Counted from the stretch's first letter, positions 16,011 through 23,774 are shown. The stretch: DNA of 64,000 nt from JAIVJM01 sp963816985 (GCA_963816985.1 CAWFMF010000002.1:124001-188000), one strand, 5' to 3'. The notes: generated by a model not told the origin, from the letters alone. Program-made: numbers and translations.

Positions 16011-17314
16011 TTTGAAACCTCCACCAATTTTTCTATAAGAAGCGAATCAAGAAGCTGATTAGAGGGATAGCGAAAATCCCGCACCGGAAGTAGCTCTGAA
16101 ATCCTACTGGTTGCATTGTCCAGCTTAACAACACTCATGAGAACGTCTAGTAACGCTCTATTTGGCGCGGCCAACTTATGGTCTCTATAGACTTCTGTTA
16201 CTGTCTGTACTACCGCCGTCCCTACACCAAACAAAGATGGAGTAGAGTAGTTCGTTGAACTCTCGGAATTATTACCCTTACTTTCATGCTCCATCTTCAA
16301 CTCACCCACTCCATACTTCTCGAAAACCTTTTTCCCAATCTTTTTTATAGCATTAGACGAATAGTCATGTCCTAGAGATGAAATAAGCGGCAGCCATACC
16401 CTGCTGACGCTTTGCTCCAATTGGGTTTTTATGCCAGACCTGTCATATAGACTTCGATTGGGATCGGTTAAGATATTTTCTATATTCCGATAACTATCGC
16501 GAAATGACTTAAATATGCTCCGCAGTGTGAACACTTTATTCAGGATTGCATACCGACTAGTGTCAGTTACTCCGCTAACTATATTACTTAATAGCAAAGA
16601 ACTTCTTGGATATTCACGGCTACGTACCGGCAACTGACTAGATGCCTGAGCTAGTAGATTATCAACGACTTTATAAATCGTGAAGGGTAAAGTGCCAACC
16701 CTACTATTGGGGCGGCTGGACTGCTGAAGGGCTGCTGCGATTAATCTCTGATTTTCGAATATAGGGGTTGCGTTTGTTGCTTCAGCTATTGCTTGAAACA
16801 GATGTGCTCTAAAGAAATACAATAATTCTGAGGAATTAGCATTACCCATCCAGATTGTATAAATCCCTTCGGCAAACTTAGCACTATTGAACTCTGGATA
16901 GAATTCACAGAAGACACGCTCGATGCGCTCAGACATGTCTTCGGAAGTACGATCTTTCTTAAGCTTTGCGAATAAGTCATCAGTTGTAATACCAAGTGGG
17001 TGTGGATATAGCTCGTCACAGATAGCCTCAAATCGCTCAATAATGTCGGGAGAGATGTAAGTGTTTCGGTTCTTAGGAAGGACTATGTTGATCTTGAAAT
17101 CGGTCGTCTCATGGATGGTATTTATCATCCAATCATATGTTTCAATAAATTCATCATCCGTCTCATCTCCAATAAACAAGATTGCTCGATCATGCAAGGT
17201 GAGCATTTCAATAAAAGACACTAAAGACTGGTGTTGGTAATAGGATATACGGTAGTTATTGCGTAGCACTCTTGAAACTTCGAAGAATAAGGATTCACCA
17301 ACTATTGCAGCCAT
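16007..17314 (-). CDS. Uncharacterised 435-aa protein, first gene of the ImmA operon
   Basis: I do not recognise this family. The N-terminal third looks like an alpha/beta domain (HDRAILFIGDETDDEFIETYDW, then FKINIVLPKNRNTY); the remainder is mostly helical and includes a Ser/Asn-rich stretch (ESKGNNSESSTNYSTPS). No transmembrane segment and no clear nuclease or ATPase motif is seen. It ends with a 4-base ATGA overlap onto the deoxyribosyltransferase-like/HTH gene, so the three genes form one operon. It is a candidate effector or sensor subunit of that module. Confidence 0.6.
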   Translation of the reverse strand: MAAIVGESLFFEVSRVLRNNYRISYYQHQSLVSFIEMLTLHDRAILFIGDETDDEFIETYDWMINTIHETTDFKINIVLPKNRNTYISPDIIERFEAICDELYPHPLGITTDDLFAKLKKDRTSEDMSERIERVFCEFYPEFNSAKFAEGIYTIWMGNANSSELLYFFRAHLFQAIAEATNATPIFENQRLIAAALQQSSRPNSRVGTLPFTIYKVVDNLLAQASSQLPVRSREYPRSSLLLSNIVSGVTDTSRYAILNKVFTLRSIFKSFRDSYRNIENILTDPNRSLYDRSGIKTQLEQSVSRVWLPLISSLGHDYSSNAIKKIGKKVFEKYGVGELKMEHESKGNNSESSTNYSTPSLFGVGTAVVQTVTEVYRDHKLAAPNRALLDVLMSVVKLDNATSRISELLPVRDFRYPSNQLLDSLLIEKLVEVSK

Positions 17315-17447
17315 CTTGTGACCTCTAAGAGGAAGTAAGGCATTAAGCTATTGCCATTGATGTTAATTATGTGTAAGGCCACTGGGATTTAAGAGTTACT
17401 AAAAGTATCATAAATAATGAGTTGTCCTTACAAAATATAGCGAATCT

Positions 17448-17573
17448 ATGGTGATGCACCAACGCAAACATGATAGTGATTCACCGGGTAAAATTGAAGC
17501 TGAGAATTGGGACTTGCGATTTTATCCAGCATACAAAGATGCAGTTATTAGGAAGGCTTCGTCTGGAAGGTGA
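17448..17573 (+). CDS. Possible 41-aa peptide in the intergenic gap
   Basis: A short ORF (starts MVMHQRKHDS) in the 327-base gap between the ImmA operon and the XRE regulator. Its composition (SPGKIEAENWDLRFYPAY) is protein-like but there is no good ribosome site and no family match I know. The rest of the gap shows nothing else. Confidence 0.2.
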   Translation: MVMHQRKHDSDSPGKIEAENWDLRFYPAYKDAVIRKASSGR

Positions 17574-17641
17574 GGGATTGTGGGCTAGCCGGTTTTCGCT
17601 AAAACATGCTTAGTCCAAGACAAATTTTAGGCAGTAATATT

Positions 17642-17956
17642 TCACTTCGATTTTTTTGGCGAATGTCCTAGGCACTCACGCTTTTGATTACTCGGCAGTT
17701 TTTTAGGAACTTCCAAGTTATCATCTGCCAGAACATCCAAAACCACACCAGCCAAATCTCCATAGCGGAGGAGTACCCGAAGTGAAGGTTCAATAATAGC
17801 ACTCTCCCATTTCGAGACATATGTTCGATCAATTTCACCGCTAAGCCCTAGCCGAACGACTAGTTCATCTTGAGAAATACCACCATCAATCGTGTTTCGG
17901 ATGCGAAGCAGTTTCTCGGCTAACTTACGAGGTTTTTCCCTACCCTTTCTACCCAT
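17642..17956 (-). CDS. XRE-family HTH transcriptional regulator
   Basis: A 104-aa Cro/CI-type regulator: RKLAEKLLRIRNTIDGG is helix 1, then ISQDELVVRLGL and YVSKWESAIIEPSLRVLLRYGDLAG form the HTH. The C-terminus is short and basic. The start at 17956 rather than 18004 is set by a 12-base Shine-Dalgarno, AGGAGGTGATCC, three bases before the ATG. That ribosome site lies inside an inverted repeat, and a 28-bp palindrome lies about 75-105 bases upstream, so autoregulation is likely. It would govern element genes; targets are not known. Confidence 0.85.
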   Translation of the reverse strand: MGRKGREKPRKLAEKLLRIRNTIDGGISQDELVVRLGLSGEIDRTYVSKWESAIIEPSLRVLLRYGDLAGVVLDVLADDNLEVPKKLPSNQKRECLGHSPKKSK

Positions 17957-17973
17957 CAGGATCACCTCCTGAT
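17955..17973 (-). promoter_or_regulatory. Dyad covering the XRE gene ribosome site
   Basis: Seven-base arms ATCAGGA and TCCTGAT flank a 5-base centre and enclose the whole AGGAGGT, ending in the start codon. It may act as a repressor site or as an RNA hairpin hiding the ribosome site. Confidence 0.5.
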
Positions 17974-18032
17974 GGAACTGATGTCTTTGCATTCGCCTCA
18001 CCATGTTGACAGGGAGAGAAAGCTTCCGCTAG

Positions 18033-18060
18033 ATTTACAGTGATATATATCACTGTAAAT
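18033..18060. promoter_or_regulatory. 28-bp perfect palindrome, likely operator
   Basis: Half-site ATTTACAGTGATAT is followed immediately by its exact complement. It lies between the minus-strand XRE gene and plus-strand small ORFs, the position expected for an operator controlling both directions. No T-run supports a terminator role. The surrounding 279 bases (18005-18283) hold no gene. Confidence 0.65.
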
Positions 18061-18283
18061 TCGTGGCGAGCAGGCTTCGCTAGGAGTTTGAATTCTCGAT
18101 CCCCCCCAGCGGCCCACATATTGATCGTTACTGTTGAGCCGTTTTATTCATAAGCTGCTGCAAAGAACCCCAAGGTAGCAAGTGAGTAAAGATAGCAGAC
18201 AGAGTCGCAGCTCGTCATCTTGAGTATGCCGAGACGGACTAGTTTTCAACAACTAAATGCTTGATTTGAACTAGGGAAGGGAT

Positions 18284-18415
18284 ATGACTGACGAACGGGT
18301 CCAATGTCCTAACTGCCAAAGGCAAGTTGTACCAAGGCTATGGCATGTGAGGAAGAGATTGTCCTATCTGTTGACCCAGCACTTGTGTCCCTTCTGCGGT
18401 GCTGTGATGTACTGA
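18284..18415 (+). CDS. 43-aa zinc-ribbon microprotein
   Basis: Begins MTDERVQCPNCQRQ and ends LCPFCGAVMY: two CPxC knuckles 27 residues apart, the pattern of a small zinc ribbon, with a basic helix between (LWHVRKRLSYLL). GGAAGGG lies upstream of the ATG. Function is unknown; such ribbons bind nucleic acid or proteins. Confidence 0.55.
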   Translation: MTDERVQCPNCQRQVVPRLWHVRKRLSYLLTQHLCPFCGAVMY

Positions 18416-18443
18416 AACCGGCGGTAAACCGCGGTGGGGCTGC

Positions 18444-18527
18444 GTGATTCTGTTTCTTTTAGGTATCTTGCTCCTTTGCCTTCCTGCCATCATTGTCTTA
18501 ATCACTGAAATCATGCGAAGACGTTGA
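18444..18527 (+). CDS. 27-aa single-membrane-span peptide
   Basis: A GTG-started ORF with a hydrophobic run FLLGILLLCLPAIIVLI and a charged tail EIMRRR. GGTGGGG lies five bases upstream. It directly follows the zinc-ribbon ORF. It could be a small membrane peptide or chance. Confidence 0.3.
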   Translation: MILFLLGILLLCLPAIIVLITEIMRRR

Positions 18528-18567
18528 TTGTTGATTCTAACTTTAACCTAAGTGCTAATACTCGAAG

Positions 18568-19017
18568 ATGAAGCATACGGGTAGAAAACATTCCCCTGGA
18601 TATATTAGTAATGCGCCCTCCATTAAAGGAAATGTACTTACTGTTTGGCGTTATCTCCGAAGCGTAGCTTTTAAGACAAACCCTCCGCTCAAGGAATTTC
18701 AAGTATCCCGCCGAGAAATCAAACAAGGCACCGGCATTGGCTCATTCAACACTATTGATGATGCAGTCGCAGCATTGGAATCATTTGGTCTGCTGCGCCG
18801 CCATCCAGAACCGGGATCGAATGAGGGATACTTCTACGAGTTGATTACCCTAGAGGAATATCCCGTTCCAATAGTCAGCACACAGTCCGTCATCGCCACA
18901 CTGAGACATTTGGCAGATTACCTCGAAGGCGGTGGTTTTCCCTTAACCCAAGCACAACTCCACCAATGGGCCATCTTGGCTTACAAAGCAAGGAAGCTTC
19001 TCGGATATCTTGAGTAA
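18568..19017 (+). CDS. Uncharacterised protein with a winged-helix-like N-terminus
   Basis: A 149-aa protein. Residues about 20-95 (NVLTVWRYLRSVAF, then SRREIKQGTGIGSFNTIDDAVAALESFGLLRRH and a strand pair) look like a winged helix similar to those in plasmid or phage regulators. The C-terminal 50 residues are helical. No enzyme motif is seen. It lies in the right part of the island before the IS and could be a replication or regulatory protein of the element. Confidence 0.5.
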   Translation: MKHTGRKHSPGYISNAPSIKGNVLTVWRYLRSVAFKTNPPLKEFQVSRREIKQGTGIGSFNTIDDAVAALESFGLLRRHPEPGSNEGYFYELITLEEYPVPIVSTQSVIATLRHLADYLEGGGFPLTQAQLHQWAILAYKARKLLGYLE

Positions 19018-19126
19018 CAGCAGCAAGACGATTTACTTAGTATGAGTATCTTGGAATAGCGGAATGAGGCAGAGACCAAAGCGATCAGATTTAAGAATCA
19101 GCTCGATTGTGCATCCTAGAATTATA

Positions 19127-19135
19127 ACAATGATT
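19127..19135 (+). repeat. 9-bp target duplication, left copy
   Basis: ACAATGATT directly before the left inverted repeat of the IS; the second copy is at 20194-20202. Confidence 0.9.
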
Positions 19136-20193
19136 GGCGTTGTTGCATAAATAGGGATGAACGCAGTCCACTCCCCAACTGAACCGAGTTTACGCCGCGA
19201 CCTGATAGCTGTCGGGCATCCCGAGGTGCGTCATCCGGTTCAACGTCGCGCAGCGCACCAGCAGTTGACTGGCCTGCCCGTCAAAGCTGCGCGCCCGAAC
19301 GCGCTCGCCGAAGATCATCTTGACGCGGAAGACAGCCGTCTCGGCCAGAGAGCGCCGGTGGTAGTTGCTCTCGCGCTTCCACTCTCGCCTTCCTTTGCGG
19401 CGGATGGCTCTCAGGTTCTCATCGCGGGGGTGGCGCTCGGCCCTCGTGTTGCCATGGTGCCAGATGCGCGCCCCATCTCGCGGCGGGATCGCTGCTCGCG
19501 CTTCTCGGGCGCGGATCGCGTCATAACAGTTGCGGCTGTCGTAGGCCCCGTCGGCGGAGACCTGGCTAATCTGACCCTCGACCTGCCCAAGCAAGTCCTC
19601 AAGCAGTTGCGAGTCCTTAAAATCGTTGGTCGTGACGACGGCGGCGACGAACTCATGGGTCGCTTCATCGACGCCGAGGTGAAGTTTACGCCACGTGCGG
19701 CGGCGCGTGTAGCCGTGCTGACGCACCTTCCACTCGCCCTCGCCATAGACTTTGACGCCCGTCGAATCCACGACCACATGCAGCGGTTCCGACTTGCGAC
19801 GGCGCGGCAGCGCGACCGAAAGCTTCCGGCGACGGCGGCACAGCGTCGTGTAACAGGGCACGCTCAACTCGACGCCGAGCAGCCCGATGAGCGAGCGCGT
19901 CAACCCTTGCGTGGCTCGCAACGGCAGCCGGTAAACTTCCGAAAGCGTCGCCATGCACAGGATGGCCGTGGCGGAGTAGGTCGCAGGCGTCCCGCGCCGG
20001 CCCGTGCGCTGATGGTTGTGCCACTGCCCGATAATATCGTCGCTGACCCACAGCGTCAGACTTCCACGCTCGACCAGAGCTTTGTTATATTGGCTCCAGC
20101 TTACGGAGACGGTACGTGCGCTTGCGTTTCTTCTTTGCCACACATCGAAGATACCAACACTATCGTCTCCGTAGCTCTTTATGCAACAACGCC
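19136..20193 (-). mobile_element. IS5-family, IS903-group insertion sequence (1058 bp)
   Basis: The ends are perfect 16-bp or longer inverted repeats (GGCGTTGTTGCATAAA at 19137-19152 in the left end and its complement at 20178-20193). A 9-bp direct duplication ACAATGATT flanks the element, as is usual for the IS903 group. Composition is GC-rich like the host chromosome, unlike the AT-rich island around it, so it probably hopped in from the host genome after the island arrived. It landed next to the stop codon of the RecD-like gene without damaging it. Confidence 0.93.
19190..20143 (-). CDS. IS5/IS903-group DDE transposase
   Basis: About 317 aa. The DDE triad is visible as VVVDSTGVKVYG (first Asp), VSADGAYDSRNCYD (second Asp) and RRSLAETAVFRVKMIFG (Glu, within the Y-(2)-R-(3)-E-(6)-K-like signature). 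The frame is open beyond the IS edge, so the start must be internal; the GTG at 20143 gives the usual IS903-type length. No frameshift or truncation is seen, so the copy may be active. Confidence 0.9.
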   Translation of the reverse strand: MWQRRNASARTVSVSWSQYNKALVERGSLTLWVSDDIIGQWHNHQRTGRRGTPATYSATAILCMATLSEVYRLPLRATQGLTRSLIGLLGVELSVPCYTTLCRRRRKLSVALPRRRKSEPLHVVVDSTGVKVYGEGEWKVRQHGYTRRRTWRKLHLGVDEATHEFVAAVVTTNDFKDSQLLEDLLGQVEGQISQVSADGAYDSRNCYDAIRAREARAAIPPRDGARIWHHGNTRAERHPRDENLRAIRRKGRREWKRESNYHRRSLAETAVFRVKMIFGERVRARSFDGQASQLLVRCATLNRMTHLGMPDSYQVAA

Positions 20194-20202
20194 ACAATGA
20201 TT
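20194..20202 (+). repeat. 9-bp target duplication, right copy
   Basis: ACAATGATT directly after the right inverted repeat of the IS; partner of 19127-19135. Confidence 0.9.
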
Positions 20203-20203
20203 A

Positions 20204-22496
20204 TTAAACTTGCAGGCCAACTTGACGCGACTCTGCATGAGCTTCGGAGAGAATGGCTCTCTCGAAAGCTCGGTCGTTACCGACGAAAACAACTTGTTCT
20301 TCCCCTCTGGTAGCTGCCGTATAAACCATGCTCCTATCTAGGAGATTTTCAGATGTAACAATAGGTATGACTATTCGCTTGAACTGCGAGCCCTGCGCTT
20401 TATGAACAGTTATTGAGTACGATAATTCCATTCTCCGAATGTCATTCTCCGCCATCATATACTCGACACCATCATAGTCGCAGCGAAGAGCATCACCTAT
20501 TACTTCTCTAACTACCCCCAGAGAACCATTGTTTAAGCCACGCTCAGGGTCGTTATGCGTATACAGCACCTTATCGCCGACTGAGAATCGCTCTCCCGGA
20601 AATATACTGCCGCCCTTACCGTCAAGATATAGGGTCGGACGTTCTCCCATACCCCTAGCTTCATAAGTTCTATCTACCTGTGCTTGGAACATTGAATTAA
20701 TCTCACCTGTACCGCCGCTGCGTTGCTTACGAATCGAAAGGACTTGAACGTTTTCGATGCCCCCTATGTCGTCTACAACTTCACGAACGGCGTAGTTGAT
20801 TCTATTCTCAGGACAGGTAAGGAAACTCACGCCTTGCTCGGCTTTATGAGGGTATTTCAACAACTTCGGAACTTGCCTATTTCGAATGGCGGTTGCCACA
20901 GCAGGGATGCCAGAATCTTCTGTTGCCCGCTTAACCACCGTAAGCTCAGTCTTGCAGATGCGTTCGCTCTCAACAAGTCGGTGAAACACTAAGCCGAATT
21001 GTATTGGAGGTAGTTGGTGCTGATCGCCAACCATCAAAATTCGCGCGGGGTTATTGCGCAAACATTGAATGATTTTGCTCATGGTCGGCAAATCAAGCAT
21101 TGACGCTTCATCAATTACGATAAAGGGATAGCCGGTGAGGTTCAAAGCTCCACTCTTGGCCTTATAAATAAACCCAGCAATAGTACATGCTTCTTTGCTT
21201 GTTGCGTAAGACATACGCGTGGCGGCCCTTCCAGATAAAGCCATCTGGTAGAACGTGCTACCCGTACCTTCAACAGCATCAGAGATTACTTTGAGCACGG
21301 TAGTCTTACCGCAGCCAGCCCCTCCACAAAGCACGCTTACTGGCTCGGTTAGAGCCATCCTCACAGCTTCTCTCTGCTCAACTGTGAGCACCCATCCGTT
21401 TGCCCCCTCGTGCTTAGAAATAATCTTCTCGATGAATTCATCGCTAATTCTCTGTTGATTCGTCCTACTGTCCCGGATTCCCTCGACCCACAGCTTCACC
21501 CGCCTCTCTAAAAGTTCAGCGCCCGCGGTCTGATAGCCGCCCTCCTCATCACCGACTATTACCTGCTTGGTTAGAGCCATACGAATAGACTCGGAGGATA
21601 GTCTGGCGTGCTTTTTACCTAGTCGCCCTTCTAATAGTGCGAGCAGTTCATTATGAGAAGTGATAGTGTGTTTACCTTTAATGAGCCGCTGATATAGACA
21701 CGCGAGGACCGCCCCAATAAGCCTCCTCGGATCGTCCGGCGAAATACTATAGTTCCTCTGTGCTATCCCATCGACAGTTTTCCATGTTGCGAACGCCAAC
21801 ATGTAGTAAGGATTTTTGTCAAGATATTCTTTAGCTTTACTCCCCCAAATCTTTAACACCTTATTACCTAACCTAGCATCAAACCCCTTTTCTTGGAGAT
21901 AATTAATGACCTCAATCTCAGTGGTATCAACGCACCGCCATGCTGTAATTAACCTACAGGCTGAATCCACTGTCAAAAGCCTATTGATTACAAAATATTC
22001 GATGTCTCCGCTATCCAGTGCTGCTAATAATGCGCTCCACCAAGAGGTGGTGCTAGATTGATAGACTTTTCGATAATGATCGAAAACGCGGCTAAGCTTG
22101 CCTTTGCCAATTCCTATTTGTTTGAAAGCAGGATGGTAGTGTAGGAAGTAAGCAATCATCTCACCCCTAGGTGACAACGGAATACCATGAACAACTTCTA
22201 ATTGATAGCCCCATTCCGGGTGAATCGGATTCCTTTTGAATACGCCAGTAACAACCCATACGTCACCCCGCAATGGTACGCGGGTATCCTTGGGGAAAAC
22301 TGAACGCGGCGCGAAAATGCGAATTGAGTCTCCTTTCTTAGCGGGGGCTATACCATTAGTCTCTAAACACTTCCCACTAAAATAGGCTCCCCCTATGTAT
22401 CCACACTTGTGGGTTATCGAGTTCGACTAGTACGGGCAGGGTTTTTGTATCAGGGACATCGATAGCTACGTGAGCCACAGTGTGACTTGTCTTCAA
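20204..22496 (-). CDS. RecD-like SF1B DNA helicase (5' end probably frameshifted)
   Basis: The uninterrupted part (20204-22273, 689 aa) is a RecD/RecD2-type 5'-3' helicase. It has GKGKLSRVFDHY-type helix-hairpin-helix repeats in the N-terminal third, Walker A GGAGCGKT at about 314-321, VIDEASMLDLP (Walker B, about 386), DQHQLPP and the C-terminal VHKAQGSQF with YTAATRGEEQVVFVG. Only a TTG is available at 22273, and sense-like sequence continues upstream. Removing one base from the C5 run at 22389-22393 extends the frame to a TTG at 22496 preceded by AGAGGG. The true protein is probably about 763 aa. RecD-like helicases occur on mobile elements and in repair. Confidence 0.75.
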
Positions 22497-22546
22497 GTTG
22501 TCCCTCTTTTAATGGTAATTTCTATTTAGCTTCGTGAAGTGGTAAA

Positions 22547-22673
22547 ACTAGTTGGGGATTATATATGAAGTTTATGATGTATGGAACATATTATTTAAGA
22601 GTCTTACCGTGGTTTTAGATATAATTTACAGATGTGTAGCGGCGAAGTAGTAACAAAGATATGGGGGCTTTAT
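22547..22673 (+). other. Right-end non-coding region of the island
   Basis: It holds ACTAGTTGG (22547-22555), AGTCTTACC (22600-22608), AGTAACAAAG (about 22649) and the terminal TGGGGGCTTTAT (22662-22673). The same words, in the same orientation for the first two, occur at the left end; the last is the inverted copy of the left terminus. Confidence 0.45.
22620..22625 (+). promoter_or_regulatory. Outward-facing TATAAT near the right end of the island
   Basis: A perfect -10 box lies seven bases before an ATG (22632) that is in frame with the 3' thyA fragment. It could drive the thyA remnant and folA from the element. No good -35 box at 16-18 bp is seen. Confidence 0.35.
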
Positions 22674-22676
22674 TGG

Positions 22677-23093
22677 GACCCGCGCGTCGCCGACGAGGTT
22701 GACCTGCCGCCGTGCCACACGCTCTTCCAGTTCAAGGTCGAGCGCGGGCGCACGCTCCACTGTCAGCTCTACCAACGCTCGGCGGACGCCTTCCTCGGCG
22801 TGCCCTTCAACATCAGCTCCTACGCGCTCCTGACACACATGCTCGCGCACGTCTGCGGGCTCGAAGTCGGCGAGTTCGTCTACACGCTCGGCGACTATCA
22901 CATCTACCGAAACCACCTCCCGCAAGTCCACGAACTCCTCGCGCGCGAGCCGCTCCCCCTGCCGCGCCTTGAGATTCTTGATGAAGGCGGCGCTCTCCGA
23001 GGTCTCGAAGGTCTGCTCGGCTTCCGCTACGAGCACCTGAGCCTCGTCGGCTACCGGTCGCACGGCAAGATCGAAGCCCCGGTCGCCGTCTGA
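22677..23093 (+). pseudogene. thyA: thyA 3' half (thymidylate synthase, interrupted)
   Basis: Continues exactly where the 5' fragment stops: DPRVADEVDLPPCHTLFQF contains the catalytic Cys of PPCH. It is followed by the family's YQRSADAFLGVPFNISSYA, the GDYHIYRNHLPQV ligand loop (N, H, Y contacts to dUMP) and the terminal GKIEAPVAV. An ATG inside the island (22632) is in frame and would make a 153-aa polypeptide with 15 foreign residues, but this lacks the N-terminal dUMP phosphate-binding loop and should be inactive alone. Together the two halves make a normal 264-280 aa ThyA with no lost codons. Confidence 0.95.
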
Positions 23094-23214
23094 CTTTGCG
23101 CGCGGCGAGCGAAATCAGGCGGGGGAGTTGATTGATGTGCGCCGGGCCGGTTGTTTATACTCCGCGCGTCTTCAAGTGTTGTGACCGAAGGCGGCGGGAG
23201 GGCGGAGACCGGGG

Positions 23215-23691
23215 ATGACAATCATCGGCATCGTGGCGGTTGACGGGGCGGGCGCTATCGGGAAGGGCGGCGGGCTGCCGTGGCACTACTCCGCTGATTT
23301 GAAGTTCTTCCGGGAGCGGACGACGGGGCACGCGTGCGTGATGGGCTCAAGGACGTGGGCGACTTTGAAGAAGCCGCTGCCGAATCGCCTCAACATCGTG
23401 CTCAGCAATCGTGCGGAAGTTTCGGGGCAGGAGTCGGTCGTGTGGTTGAGGGACAGGCTCTCCGTGCTCTCCCTCAAGAATTATTTGAAGTGCGACCTCT
23501 TCGTCATCGGCGGCGCGAAAATCTTCGAACTCTTCGCCGACAACATCGAGCAGTGGGTCGTCACCGAAATCCCCCTCCTCGTCGAAGGCGCGGATACCTT
23601 CATGCCCGCCGACTTCCTCCGAGACTTCGAGCCGACCGGCACGCGCCAGCTCGAAGGCGACCTGCGCGCAACCTTCTACAAAAGACGGTAG
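23215..23691 (+). CDS. folA: Dihydrofolate reductase
   Basis: A 158-aa DHFR: IGIVAVDGAGAIGKGGGLPWH (Trp and the Asp-bearing ADLKFFRERTTGH helix), VMGSRTWATL (NADPH loop), LPNRLNIVLS, and the second nucleotide motif FVIGGAKIFELF. It reduces DHF to THF. It follows thyA, the usual partner that produces DHF; with ThyA broken and ThyX used instead, demand for DHFR would fall, since ThyX leaves THF. The stop codon lies in the hairpin at 23688-23757. Confidence 0.95.
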   Translation: MTIIGIVAVDGAGAIGKGGGLPWHYSADLKFFRERTTGHACVMGSRTWATLKKPLPNRLNIVLSNRAEVSGQESVVWLRDRLSVLSLKNYLKCDLFVIGGAKIFELFADNIEQWVVTEIPLLVEGADTFMPADFLRDFEPTGTRQLEGDLRATFYKRR

Positions 23692-23757
23692 ACAGTTTTG
23701 AGTTTTGAGTTTTCAGTTTTCAGTTAAGACCAGAGCTGAAAACTGAAAACTGTCTAC
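23688..23757. repeat. Heptamer-built intergenic hairpin 1
   Basis: Arms made of 7-bp units (CAGTTTT/GAGTTTT; complement ACTGAAA), outer ends GTAGACAGTTTT and its complement. It lies between convergent folA and the GT2 gene and can act as a terminator for both. Confidence 0.75.
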
Positions 23758-23774
23758 TGAAAACTTCTTCCGGT

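Larger units (their letters stand above)
5219..22673. mobile_element. 17.5-kb genomic island inserted in thyA, carrying thyX and defence-like genes
   Basis: The block is strikingly AT-rich against GC-rich flanks and splits thyA at one codon boundary. Possible 3-bp target duplication: TGG at 5216-5218 and 22674-22676. Near the ends are 12-bp imperfect inverted repeats (5222-5233 ATATAGCCCCCA; 22662-22673 reading ATAAAGCCCCCA on the other strand). The words AGTCTTACC (5236-5244, 22600-22608) and ACTAGTTGG (5326-5334, 22547-22555) recur in direct orientation at both ends. Cargo includes thyX, a GHKL/nuclease plus methyltransferase pair, nucleotide-metabolism genes, an ImmA module, an XRE regulator and a RecD-like helicase. 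No recombinase for the element itself is visible, so it is either moved in trans or degraded. Confidence 0.85.

Noticed and set aside
19157..20200. 347-aa + strand frame across the insertion sequence
   Set aside because: Antisense of the transposase; DDE motifs are on the minus strand.
5228..22631. Prophage interpretation of the island
   Set aside because: No capsid, terminase, tail or integrase genes; the cargo is defence-like and metabolic.
5219..22673. Could the thyA insertion be a giant group I intron, as in phage T4 td?
   Set aside because: The left junction is not preceded by the U, nor the right end formed by the G, that group I introns need; the insert is 17 kb with many genes and I saw no P/Q/R/S core. 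The T4 intron also sits at a different site in the gene.
4787..23093. Split ThyA reconstituted from two polypeptides
   Set aside because: The 5' part ends at residue 146 and the 3' part starts with 15 foreign residues; association into an active enzyme is conceivable but nothing in the sequence (inteins, trans-splicing signals) supports it.
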